A stretch of 64,000 bases of DNA from Hymenoscyphus infarciens (taxonomy: Eukaryota; Ascomycota; Leotiomycetes; Helotiales; Helotiaceae): positions 186,001 through 250,000 of the forward strand of contig LLCB01000012.1 in the NCBI GenBank assembly GCA_001414345.1. The letters are read 5' to 3'. The stretch's first letter is position 1, and each line of letters begins with the position of its first letter. The position numbers were made by a program, and so were the translations under genes. Below, in pieces: positions 45,346 through 57,006 of the stretch. Under the pieces are notes generated by a model. That model was not told where the DNA came from, searched no databases, and saw only the letters and a list, made by a program, of their open reading frames with translations.

Positions 45346-48300
45346 TTACTTAAAATACTTAATCTAAGATAAAGGCTAGAGACGAAGCTTTATAAGCCTC
45401 TACTATATAATAATAATAATAATAATAACTAATATAATAACCGATATCTTTAATAACCTTAATCTTACTAACTAAAAGGAAAGACTTAAGTAATCTAGTA
45501 TAACCTCTAATCTAACTTTTAGGTCTACTAAAAGACAACTAGACCTCCTTCTTTATATCTTATTAATTTAGTAAAGATACTAGTAGTAACAATTTTAACA
45601 ATGCTTCTAAGTATCTAGAACATAATTAGTAATAGGATAATCTTAGTAGAAGACTACTAGTATAAATAAATATAGTATATTTTAAACTAGAGTTAACTTT
45701 ACAAAATTCTTAAAAGAGTTAAGACTACTTATATATATTAAGTATACTTATAAAAGTATATAAAGACAACTAAAAGTATAGTAGAAAAGAAGATAACTTT
45801 ATAATTAAAGTTATAATATTTAAGAATATATATAAGAGAAGTAAGGTATTACTAGTAATTTACTCTCTTATCTTCTCTATTATACTAAAAGGTAACGCTT
45901 TAAATTACTTTTATACTACGCTTTTTAATAAGTATAATAATTAATCTTTTAAAGTTTTATTTATATCTATATAATAATATTTTAAAGATAAACTTTATAA
46001 AAGAGGCTAATTATCTAAGTAGAATAATATTAATTTATAAGAAATAATATAAATATCTAGAATATTAATATTAAAGTCTTTTAAAGATATATTATTAAGA
46101 CTTAATTTATTAAGATTTTCCCTCTCTACTAACTTTTATACTAATAGTCAGTTTTTAAATAAGCTAATTTTAGTATATAAGAAGGTCCTAGATTATACTA
46201 TTATAATATTAACCTTATCTTAAGACTCTTTAATTTCTAATACTATTACTCTTCTATAAAGTTCAATCTAATTCTATTTAAAAGTCTACCTAGAGATAGT
46301 TATAAACAAAACTATAATAACTAAAAAACACTTCTATAAAAGTAGATAATATAGTATAAACAATTTTAATAATATAGATTAATATAAGAAGAAGAAGACA
46401 TATTATATATATAGAAAAGACAACTATTTATCTTAGGATTATAGTTAAGAAGAGTAAGACTATTACTTTACTAAATAGACTAATAAGAATTCTAAACACT
46501 TTAAAGGTAAGTAAGATAGGTATACTAGAAAGGTATATAATATAAATATAGTATATATTTAAGGTATATAAGAGAAGGAGATATTAGAGATACTTTATAC
46601 TATTGCTTTATTAAAAGAAGATAGTTACTTATTAGACACTAGCTTAGATAACGAAGTTATCTATTATAATATTACTTTCATAAGATTTATTAATAACTTA
46701 AATACTAAACATCTTACTATAAATTTAATAAGTTTAATACAAAAACACACTATTAATAGATATATCTTATAAAACCTAAATAATCTAAATAACACTTCTA
46801 ATATTATATATAAATTTATAAAGAAGGTGTTTATAATAATAGTTAAAAGATATATAAAAGAGAACTTTTTTAGCGTAATAATTAATACTAGAGTAGCTTA
46901 AAAGTTAAGTATAGAATATAACTAATATCTTATATATATTAGACTTATTAAAAGCATTCTAATTAACGAAGATATAAAGAGTTAATTTAATATCTAATTT
47001 AATAAGAGATATACTCTATCTTTAGAATTAATAATAATTAATATACTAATTAGAAAAGCTAAATTCTATATAGTATAATCTAATACCTCTTTTATCCTTT
47101 ATATTAATAATATAGATAACTTGAATATTACTTTAAATAATCTTTAAAATATACTTATCTAAGAGAATAAGAAAGGGATAGAAGTTAAAAGGTTCTCTAT
47201 TATATAACGATTTAGATACTCTTTTCTACTCTAGGATAAAGCTATATATAACTTTATATAGAAGTACTCGACATTTCTTATAGATGTTAATATTTAATAA
47301 CTTTATAAGTAATTTAGCTACTTATTAGTACTAAGATTATAACATATATTAGAAAGAGCTAAGTATCGTATTAACTAAGGTATTCTTTAATATCTTACTA
47401 AATTTTACGAATACTATTAAAAGTACAGAAGTTCGCCTAGCTAATTTAAGTTCACTCTTTATAATAATCTTAAATTTAATTATAGTATTTTAATTAATAC
47501 TTTCTTTCTTAATAAGTAGGCGGTCTTATACTATATAGACGAAGTAATAAAGTATTAAGTAGGTAACTTTTTACTAGATATAAAAGTAATAACTATATAA
47601 GAGGTCTTCTAAAGATATTAGATTAATATATATCTTAGACCTCTTAATTATATTATTATAGATACTAGGATAAACTTTATTAGAAAAGACTTTATATACT
47701 CTGCTGCTAGAATAGGTACTATAGTGAAAACTATACTAGTTAAGGTATATAATTTAATTAGTATAGTAGAACGTTATTATAAACTAATTTAATAGATATA
47801 TAATATTATATATAAATAAGAGCTCTATCTCTTATAAAGTTTAGTACTTTAAATAGCTTTTAAAGTAATTAACGATATAGTAGGCTTAAATAGACTAGTC
47901 TCTATTTTATTAGTATATAGAGTATATACTTAAATAACTATAACTAATATACCTTTATAACTAATTTCTATAAGGTCTAAGACTTATAAAAAGGCTACTT
48001 AAGAGGTATAAAAGTAGATTATATCTTCTTAAGTTAAAGAAGCTCTTAATATACGAAATAGACTAATTAACTAAGTTAAGAACTTACTCTTAAATTTAAA
48101 CGTTTTAGTATAAAGAGAGTATATAAAGTCTTAGATAGAACCTTTTATTCTTTAAGGAATTAAGAATAAGAACTATATTATAGTATTACTAAGCGGTCTT
48201 ATAAAGTTTTAATCTATAGTTATAAAGCTATACTTTATTAAAACTTTTAAAACTTCTAGAATAGTACTAGTAACTAAGGAAGTTTCTAGTATAGCACTAT

Positions 48301-50320
48301 CTAAAATAATACTATAACTCTATAAAAAAGAAGGAACTTTTAAGTAATAGAGTAAGTAAGATATTAAATAATATTTACCTTCTCTCTAATACTAACTTTA
48401 ATAGTTATAAATCTACTAAAATACTAATATTCTAGAAACTATACTAAAACCTCTTTAGAAGCGTAGACGTGAATAGCTTTAAAAGTATTCAAGGCCTCTA
48501 AGTAATATTAAAGTATTATTTTAGTAGTTAAATACTTTTATTAATAATATTAATTATATTACTTTTAAAGATATTAAAACTTTTTTTACTAATTTAAGCA
48601 AACCTTATAATATTAAAGTCTTTATAACTAATAATAGTATAAAATATATTAAATTATAATAAAAGGAGATTAATAGATTAACTAATTATAGTGTTTTTAA
48701 GATTATTACTTAGAAGGAAGTACCTCTTAATACTAGAATATTTAGATTACGCTTTATAAATATTAAAATTAAGAGTATAGTACTTACTTTTATAAAGTTA
48801 AGATTAGTAATCTAAGTATATAATAATATTAGAAAGTTACTAGTGCTTACTTAAACGCTTATAATTTAGAGAGTAAGCTAGAGAATAATTCTTATACTTA
48901 TTATAATACTTCTAGGTTTATAAGTATTTATTTAGAATATTATATAAGTATATATATAATTATTAACTAACTTAAATTAGAAATTCTTTATACGCTTTTC
49001 TAAAGGTTATTCTTAATAAGAGAATATATTCTTTAAAGTAATTAGGCTATTATATAGTATTCTAGAAGCTAGTAACTATTAGTTTATAATATATTATAAA
49101 TACTATATTATAAAGCTTATAATAAAATAGTTAATATTCGACCTCTGTCTTTTATATACTAAGTTCTACTAATATAACGAGTAAGTAAAATTGAATACCT
49201 CTTTTAGTATAGTAGGCTATTAAACTAACGATACTCTTATACTTACTAATAACGCCTTTATTAATAAAGAGGAGGTTACTATTAATAAGACTGGTTTTAT
49301 GTCTAAAAAAAGAGAAGAGCTTACTATTAACTATCTAATTAAATTTAATAGAGAGCTAATTACTAAGTATTAAGATAGCTTTATATCTCTTATTTAAGAT
49401 TATATTAAATACTTAAATTTAATATAAGAAGTTTTAACTAAGATATCTAATATAAAAGAAGTATTATATATAGTAGATACTAAAGATTAATATATTATAT
49501 AATATACTAGAGAAGTATACTTAGCTATGTTATCTTAACCTAAGGCTGCTTTTGACTTATTATATACTACTTAAACTATTAATTCTTAAGATAATAATAT
49601 TTCTCTTTTTAATAAACGAATTTAGTAGTAAATTAATAATATTATAAGAAGACTTAAATTTATTAAGTTAAATAAATCTTTTCTAAAGTTATACGCTTTT
49701 ACTAATAAATCATTTACTAATAATAAGAACTTATTATTATAAATCAGATATATTATTACTCTTATAAATAAGAATAATAATACTAATATCTTATATTAGT
49801 CTTCTACTAAATATAAGAGAGTTATTTATAGTGTTTTAGCATTAGAATTATATATAATAAGCTCTAGATTTAATACTATAGCTTTAATAAAATTAACTTT
49901 TAAAAGTATCTTAGAATTTAAAGTACTACTTATAATATATACTAATTTAAGGTCTATTTACAAATATATAGCTAAACTAAGTATAATTAAAGAGAAGTAA
50001 CTAATAATTAATATTATATATCTATAAGAAGTATATAAATTAAAAGAGATTAATAAGATTAAATAGATTAATAATAAGAGTAATTCTATAGATACTATAA
50101 CTAAAAAGAGTTGTTATAATACTCTATAAAAGTTAATTAATACTAATAAGCTAGATATTAATCTTATAAAATAGGTAGAACGAAATAAGAGATAATAGAG
50201 GAACTAAAATAGAGCCTTCTTATTAGTCGACGATAGAGAATAGAGGGCTCTAATTAGTTAGATTAGATAGGAGATTTTAATAATTTTTAAGTAACTTTTG
50301 TCGTTTTAAAGAAGTACTAG

Positions 50321-50490
50321 TGTTAGTATATATTTAAGAGTAAATAGCGATTTAGATTAGTATACGTAGGTACACGTGCTTCTCGCTTAAGAGCTACTTA
50401 AGTAGACATCGTAGCTAGCTTTACTTAGTATATACGAACGATAATATAACTCTTTTTACATCGCTTTTACAACTATATATTATATTAACA
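50321..50490 (+). repeat. Right LTR of the copia element
   Basis: 170 bases from TGTTAGTATA to TATATTAACA, followed by the target duplication GAATA. It retains the canonical TG...CA ends. Confidence 0.94.
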
Positions 50491-50495
50491 GAATA

Positions 50496-50804
50496 AGTAG
50501 ATTTTAAGTTATTTAGAGTTTTATTAGAAGAAGAGAAAATACTAGTTTCAAAGTACTAATAATACTATAATTTATAAAATATAGCACTTTTAGTATATCT
50601 AAATAGCTTTAATATATAATTATTATCGAAGTATAAGTAAGTATAAAAAGTAGTAGTAGAGTATATTAAATTATAATATATTTAGATATAAGAAGTCGAT
50701 TTTCTAGAATATCTAAGAGAGGCTACTATAGTATCTTCTATACCTGGTAATATTTTTTCTTTTGTTTTTACGATTTTTCTACCTAGAGTTATTTAACGCT
50801 ATAG
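50496..50804. other. RIP-mutated AT-rich sequence between two retroelements
   Basis: This is the continuation of the older repeat interrupted by the copia element at 44280. No coding frame or terminus is visible. Confidence 0.6.
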
Positions 50805-50809
50805 AGTTT

Positions 50810-52562
50810 TATAACGTATTTTTAGGTTGAAAACGCTCTGAGAAGCTTGAATTTAGAAGGTGAAAACTCTGCTATATATATAGGGAAAAGGGGTTACGTA
50901 AGACCCTCTTTTTCTGTAATATATCTCTTAGGTCTAGGAGAGACAGCTTCCTAGGCCTATAAACTCAAACTAGATTATAAAAGAACCTCTTAACTATATC
51001 GCCCTCTATTCCTGCTATAGAGAAAACCTACAGAGCTATGTATATTACTTTAAACTCCTGAACAGCGATTCCGTAGTATTCAAGGGTAAATTCCCACTCC
51101 TAGATCCTGTCCAACTTCCTCTCTTATTTTGGTGAAGACAGCGGGTGGCGTTCGTAAGATATAGTGGCTCGTAGTCAGCGTTGTATACTAGCTTCGTAGA
51201 GTACTAGGCTTCCGAATTCGAATATATCTTCGAGCACCTCTTAGAGTGAGCCAGCGCGCCGCTGGGCTTCCGGTTTTGAATACACCCCTGAGAGTGGCGG
51301 TGGCCAGCTTCGTAGCTGGGCTTTGTGCGAGCTCTTCAAGAGTGAGCTGCCGATTGAAGTGTGCCTACTCGTAGTCGTAGTAGAGCTTTCGCTATATTCG
51401 AAGTTGAGAGAGTCCTGTGGGAGAGTCTCGTCTACGCTTATTAAAAGAGTCCTTATTCGTGCTTATTAAGAAAGTCTCGTATTCGAAGTTAGAAGAGCCC
51501 TACTTCAATCGTAGTAGAGCTTTTAAGTACTCGTCGAACGTAAGTATTAAGAGGTTAGTTATACTAGCTAATAGCGGAGAGCGTTCTAAATACGTTGTAA
51601 TACGTTGAATATATAAGCAGAAGTTATAGAGTATACTATATATATAAACCAGGCTTATAATTATAACGTATTTTTAGGTTAAAAACGCTCTAAGAAGCTT
51701 GAATTTAGGAGGTGAAAACTCTACTATATATATAGAGAAAAGGGGTTACGTAAGACCTCTCTTTTTCCGTGATATACCTCTTAGGTCTAGGAGATAGCTT
51801 CCTAGGCCTATAAACTTAAACTAGATTATAAAAGAACCTCTTAACTATATCGCCTCCTATTCCTGCTCTAAGTTCTATAGAGCTATGTATATTACTTCAA
51901 ACTCTTGAATAGCGATCCTAGATAACATTTAAGAGTAAAGTCTCACTCCTAGATCTTGTCCAACTTCCTCTCTTATACTCTAGCACGTTATTAGCTCTGG
52001 CTTTGGTAAAGACAGCGGGTAGCGTTCGTGGATATAGTAGCTCGTAGTTAGCGTTGTATTTATACCAGCTTCGTAGAATACTAGGCTTCCAGATCGTCTT
52101 AATCGAGCACCTCTTAGAGTGAGCCAGCGCGTCGCTAGGCTTCCGGTTCGTAATACCTACTCGTAGTAGAGCTTTCGCCATATTCGAAGTTGAGAGAGTC
52201 CCGTAAGAGAGTCTCGTCCACGCTTATTAAGAGAGTCCTTATTCGCACTCGTTAGAAGAGTCTTATATTCGAAGTTAGGAGAGCTCTACTTCGATCGTAG
52301 TAGAGCTTTCGAGTACTTATTAAACGTAAGTATCAAGAGGTTAGTTATACTAACTCTAATAGTAGAGAGCGTTCTAAATACGTCGTAATACGTTGAATAT
52401 ATAAGCAGAAGTTGTAGATTACACTCTAAGTATAAACCAGGCTTATAACTATAATATATTTTTAGGTTAAAAACGCTCTAAAGAGCTTGAATTTAGGAGG
52501 TGAAAACTCTACTATATATACAGGGAAAAGGGGTCACGTGAGACCCCCCTTTTTCCGTGACA
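50810..52562. mobile_element. Non-coding miniature LTR retroelement (TRIM-like) with three LTRs and two internal units
   Basis: The order is LTR (50810-50921), internal unit (50922-51661), LTR (51662-51774), internal unit (51775-52449), LTR (52450-52562). The LTRs are about 113 bp. The best-preserved end reads CCGTGACA and the starts read TATAACG, consistent with original TGTCACG...CGTGACA inverted ends after RIP. The 5-bp target duplication AGTTT is at 50805-50809 and 52563-52567. The two internal units (740 and 675 bp) are homologous over their length, with one lacking part of the middle. Neither carries a protein frame of note. This is the structure of a terminal-repeat retrotransposon in miniature that has been tandemised by recombination. 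It is less mutated than the neighbouring copia element, so it is probably younger. Confidence 0.82.
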
Positions 52563-53693
52563 AGTTTTATAAGGTTACTATTTACTACTACTTTTTCTAT
52601 CCCAGTAGCCGCTTTTAAGCATAAAGCTTTTGATAAGATACCCCACTTATACGAGAATAAGTCTTCTCTTTAATAAACAAGAATCCTTCAAGTCTAACTA
52701 ACTAATAAGTCTCTAAACCAACAACTACCAATCCTCTGCCCCTCTTTCTCCTCCCCTCCGCCCGAAACCATCTGCCTAGCATCTACATCAAACCACTAAA
52801 CCAACCAACCAACAGCAACCCCCAAAAATCCCCACCACCCCACCCCCCTCGGCACCTCTCTGCGTATAGCGATGGAGCAGCGGATCTTAGCACCAGCTTC
52901 AACAGAAAAACGCAAAAATCAATCTAAAATTCGAGAATATCTAGCAGCTGCTAATTAATCTTAACATCGAATCTTATAAGTTTTTAGGTTATAGTTGTTT
53001 TTTTATCAGAGTTTTGCAACTATATCTCAAGTACTAAAATCCGCCGCTCTTTCGCTATATATAGAGCCTCTCACCCCCAACACCCCCAACACCAACACCA
53101 ACTCACTCCCACCCTAAAACCCTCACGTAGCCTTATCGTAGCCTGAAACAATTCCTACTACCATATCCACCAAATCCACTAAATCCTACTCACAAACTCA
53201 CAAACTCACTCAGCCATCCAACCACCTAACCAGCCCATCTAACCATCTAACCATCTAACTAACTCCAAAATCCTCTCAAAAAACTCACATACCTCTCACC
53301 AAAATCTCACAGCCCCTAACATACACCCTCACAGCCCACTCACAGCCCACTCCCAACCCCCCTCTCACCTCCAACAATTATAATTCGCTAAAAAAAAACG
53401 AAAACCCCCCAAAAAACCACCACCCAACACAAAAGGATTCCCTCAGCTGCATCATCCTAGCCCAAGCATCATCCTAACCCAAGCATCATCCAAACATAAC
53501 CCTCTATTCGTATCTTTCCAGATCTATCTCACAAAGTGGCGAAACCTCACCGCTGACCTGACTACGGAACCCTGACTCCTGAGCTCGCGAATTGCTATTA
53601 CCAAGCCTCATCAGCTCAGCTCAACTCAACTCAGCTCAGCAACTTTTTCTTCTTCCTAATTTTCCAACCAGCTAATAATCGTTCGGCTCCACT
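52563..53693. other. Gene-free stretch with strong strand asymmetry (C-rich, G-poor on the plus strand)
   Basis: From about 52700 to 53560 the plus strand consists largely of C, A and T with very few G, with runs such as CACCCCCAACACCCCCAACA and CACAGCCCACTCACAGCCCA. No gene, inverted terminus or RNA is recognised. Toward 53600 there is a short CTCAGCTCAACTCAACTCAG repeat. Confidence 0.6.
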
Positions 53694-54427
53694 TCTCACC
53701 TAATCCGCTTCGCGTATTAGGTAAGGGAGGGGTAATACGATAAAACCAGCAACACGACCACTTTTAGTTTACACCAAAATCGCCTTAACTAGCCTCTAAT
53801 AACTCCCTACACTTACTACTAAAAATACTCTAATAGGCTCCACCAGGGGGTGTTAGAACTCGTGGGCCGGCGATTTCCCACTAAATTATATACTAAGAAT
53901 ACTATAAAGAATAATATTGAAAAAATAAACTAGATAGGCCTAGATATTAGAGTATATTCAAGAATACTATTACTTTAGAGTTCTAATAACAAGTTATAGT
54001 GTTAAGGAAAGTAAGTTATAACTTATTAACTTTTAGTAGGCTTTTAGCGACTAGCTTACGAGTTTAGACACTTCTTAGTACTTCTACTTTTAAATATATA
54101 TCTTAAACTTATATTTAATCTTTAAAAATATAATTCTATCTTCTATATTCTAGGTTTTACTAAAAAAAAAAAAAAAAATCTTTAGAGATTTAGTAGTAGC
54201 TTTCTTAGAAGTGAGATTTAAGAACTAGAGAGATAAACCTTACTTTATATTTCTATTTATTAAGTTGAAAATAAGAGATTCTGATTAAAATTAGAAGATA
54301 ATAAAGTATTATTATTTTAATATATATTTTTAAAGACAACGTATTTTAGTATCAACTAAAATAGTCGTATTACTAGTTTTATTATAATACCCTCTCTCAC
54401 CTAATACGCGAAGCGGATTAGGTGAGA
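53694..54427. mobile_element. 734-bp element with 88-bp terminal inverted repeats that are themselves palindromic
   Basis: The sequence from 53694 (TCTCACCTAATCCGCTTCGC...) matches the reverse complement of the sequence ending at 54427 over about 88 bp (53694-53781 and 54340-54427). Most mismatches are C-to-T in the right copy, i.e. RIP. The outer end of each repeat contains ACCTAATCCGC-TTC-GCGTATTAGGT, an imperfect palindrome able to form its own hairpin. The interior is AT-rich, stop-filled and includes a run of about 15 A. It is probably a non-autonomous DNA transposon (MITE-like). No target duplication could be identified, so the superfamily is open. Confidence 0.75.
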
Positions 54428-55629
54428 GCGTGGACCGAGCGATTAACTAAACCACCAAACCACCAAACCACTAAACCACTAAACCACCAAACAACTAATC
54501 TCGTATAGTATACAACCGCCCCTCCCCCTCCTCAAAAAAAAAAACCAAAAAAAAACCAAAAAAAAAACCAGAAAGAAAGAAAGAAAGAAAGAAGAAAAAA
54601 ACTTAACCCGAACGCCGTGGGGATTTTTGTTTTTCTTTTGTTTTCTTGGTTATACAAGAATTAAGTGTTGGGTATACATGAATTCAGTGTGGGTTAGGTA
54701 GAGTAGAGTAAAGTAAAGTAATGGCGGATTGTGGATTATAATCCTTAGCGTTGAGGTGGGGGTAGCTGGGGGAGTTCCATTGTGAAGAGGGCGGGAGGAT
54801 GGGGAACCCGCTCGGGTTTTCTGGTTGGTGATATAGAATGCAGAACGCAGAACACAGAACGTAGAACACAGAACACAGAACGTAGAACCAACACCAACAG
54901 AGTAATAACCCAGAGAGGACCCAGAGGACCCAAATTCTTCCCCAGTCCCCGGTAACATAGAGAAAGAGAAAGACCAACAGCAAGGACCAACAGCAAGGAC
55001 CAACAGCGAGGACCACCACCAGAGGCAGGAACGAAAGACCCCGAAGGAAAGAGGAAGCGAGAGATTCGTGTTTCGTGTTAGATATATACCCCGGAACACA
55101 TCACCAAAACCGCCATTCAGTAAATATCAATTGAAACCAGGCGAGGAGGACGAGGTAAGCAAGCAGTCAAGGATCAGCCAAGGCAAGACAATGCAGGTAG
55201 ACGATTCAAAAGAGTATCATTCATATTCCTCCCTCTCTCCTGAACCTTCCAGGATCTCATAGAATAGAAACACCATCTACCTAGCTAGCTAGGACAGGTC
55301 TAGGGGTAGTAGTAGAGTAATACAAACTTCCAAGACCACAAAAAAAAAACATTGAGACAAGAGCCAAAAGCCAAAGAATTCCTCCTTTGCGCCCTCGCAT
55401 TTTGTAGATATAAAAAAACGAACATGTGGTATATCATATACTCCATAATGCCCTCCCAAAAGCAGTTGAAACCCCCTGAGAAACGCCAATGCCCAAAAAT
55501 GCCCCGATGGAGAGAAAAATTACCGGAATTAGAACGGAAGCTGTAAAACGCTCGCTAAAACAAAAGTAGAAAAGGGAAACAAGGAGAGGTATATACAAAG
55601 ATAGAGTGGTGTGGGTTTTAAGAGACCAT
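54428..55629. repeat. Intergenic with several minisatellite-like repeats
   Basis: It contains an ACCACCAAACCACTAA-type array (about 54445-54495) and A-rich and GAAA repeats (54533-54598). A GCAGAACACAGAACGTAGAA array lies at about 54838-54893, and a 13-bp unit of GGACCAACAGCAA type at about 54972-55012. The rest is the 3' flank of the minus-strand gene ending at 55630. No supported gene. Confidence 0.6.
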
Positions 55630-57006
55630 TTAAGCTCTCACGCTTTTCCGTCGACCGAGGCCTAAGATGCTTTTCCCCTTTGCGGGACTAGCACCCTTCT
55701 GCGGCGGCGGCGAATGGATGACATTCTTCATTACGTCCTGATATCTCAGTGGCCCATCGTGGGGATTTCGAGGCGTCGATGGCATCGGAGGAATCGAAGA
55801 TTCGGGTACTGAAGCTTGTGTAGGGAAAGCGAGGGACCTTCGTCGCTGTCGGGCGGCAGAGGGATCGGGTATGGGTTGGGAGGCTGGTGTTGCGGTTGTG
55901 GAGAGGTTGAGCATCGAGGAGTTGCGACTTGTGAATGAGGAGTTTAGTTTTTGGAGAGAGGGTTTGCGTGCGCGGTGGAGGGAGCGGGAGAGGCCCTTTT
56001 TGAAAGCTGCTGCTGCCATGCTCGTTGGAGTTTTTGGGGTTTCTGGGCGGTCGTTTTCTTGGGGTGGGAGTGCGGGTGAGGATTGTGCGGATGGGAAGGG
56101 GTCTGTGGAGAGGAAGGCGTGGGAGGAGGTTTTGTGGAGGGAGTGAGTTACTAGAGAGGCGAGGTTGGCCATTCTTGTAGATTTTCGGTTGGAGGACTTC
56201 ATTGAAGGGGCTGCGCTGGAGGAGTTTGTGGAGGTTTGTGTGAGGGAGGCTATTGAGGAGACGGACATTCTGCGAATGGAGCTGGTGTGTAGCTTCAAAG
56301 GCGACGGTCGACGAGGTGCTGGTCTCGAAGGGGAACCAGATCTCGTTTGTGTAGAGTTTGCTTCGATTATGGAGGAAGGTCTCGACCGCATGTGTGATTC
56401 AAAGGCAGAAGAGGCAGGTCGAGGGGGTGTGCAAGGCGAGGTATTCGTACTAGGTGAGATGTCGACAATCATGGGTCTGACCATAATAAAAGAGACCGCT
56501 CTCGCTGTAACCTCTTGTGACTTCCTACTCGATCCCCTCGACGCTGGCACCTTCAACTCTGCTTCCAATTCCTGTCCCTCCAAAGGTTCAAAGTCGACGA
56601 GGGAATCCGAATCCTCATAGTCCGACAGCGAGGCATCTTCCTCACTCGACAGGTACAACTCGTGAGGATCCTTCTCTTCGACCATTGGCACCTCCTCCAC
56701 ATCCTTTACTCTTGAGCCGTCCAAGTTCTGCAACTCCAACATGACATCCTTCAACATTGCTGATGCTCTCTTCTCACTTCTGGCAGGAAGTGCGGGGGCT
56801 CGGACAACCTTCTTCGGTCTGGCACGGTGTAGAATGGAACCTTCCATGTCGCTGTCCACGCACTCGTCGTTGTTGTATTCCTCAAAGCCTTCGTAACCAC
56901 TGTCCTTGGAGCGAGATCGGGGTACATGCAACGAGGCATCGCTGGCGTTCATATTCATAGCCATCTCTCTCTCTCTCATCTGGTGTAATTTCGCCATCAG
57001 GGGCAT
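55630..57006 (-). CDS. Serine-rich, largely disordered protein of unknown function
   Basis: An intronless minus-strand frame of 458 residues. There is no enzyme domain. Visible features are an N-terminal basic/acidic stretch (SRSKDSGYEGFEEYNNDECV), a conserved-looking acidic motif HELYLSSEEDASLSDYEDSD near 115-134, then VSFIMVRPMIVDIS. A long Ser/Pro/Arg-rich tail follows, ending GKSILGLGRRKSVRA. Proteins with an LYLSSEEDAS-type motif recur in filamentous ascomycetes, from memory, without a defined role. The many SP/RRxS sites suggest phosphorylation. The start is the first ATG of the frame, although Met10, Met15 or Met17 are alternatives and an upstream exon cannot be excluded. Confidence 0.78.
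   Translation of the reverse strand: MPLMAKLHQMREREMAMNMNASDASLHVPRSRSKDSGYEGFEEYNNDECVDSDMEGSILHRARPKKVVRAPALPARSEKRASAMLKDVMLELQNLDGSRVKDVEEVPMVEEKDPHELYLSSEEDASLSDYEDSDSLVDFEPLEGQELEAELKVPASRGSSRKSQEVTARAVSFIMVRPMIVDISPSTNTSPCTPPRPASSAFESHMRSRPSSIIEANSTQTRSGSPSRPAPRRPSPLKLHTSSIRRMSVSSIASLTQTSTNSSSAAPSMKSSNRKSTRMANLASLVTHSLHKTSSHAFLSTDPFPSAQSSPALPPQENDRPETPKTPTSMAAAAFKKGLSRSLHRARKPSLQKLNSSFTSRNSSMLNLSTTATPASQPIPDPSAARQRRRSLAFPTQASVPESSIPPMPSTPRNPHDGPLRYQDVMKNVIHSPPPQKGASPAKGKSILGLGRRKSVRA

Larger units (their letters stand above)
44281..50490 (+). mobile_element. Ty1/copia LTR retrotransposon, full length but RIP-inactivated
   Basis: It has 170-bp direct repeats at both ends, starting TG and (right copy) ending CA, flanked by the 5-bp target duplication GAATA at 44276-44280 and 50491-50495. 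The total is 6210 bp. On the plus strand a decayed Gag zinc knuckle occurs near 46390-46450. Decayed reverse transcriptase lies at about 48600-49400, where stretches such as VIRLLYSILEASNY and GFMSKKREELTINY match the fungal copia RT blocks in order. The QTDD-type catalytic site reads as a stop followed by TNDTL. Stops are frequent in every frame and most fit C-to-T or G-to-A change. The internal order (Gag, then RT near the 3' end) and the sequence blocks identify Ty1/copia rather than Ty3. The element cannot encode functional protein. Confidence 0.95.

Noticed and set aside
42000..52600. Centromere-like AT-rich block
   Set aside because: The AT-richness is explained by identifiable, RIP-mutated retroelements with target duplications; there is no independent sign of a centromere.
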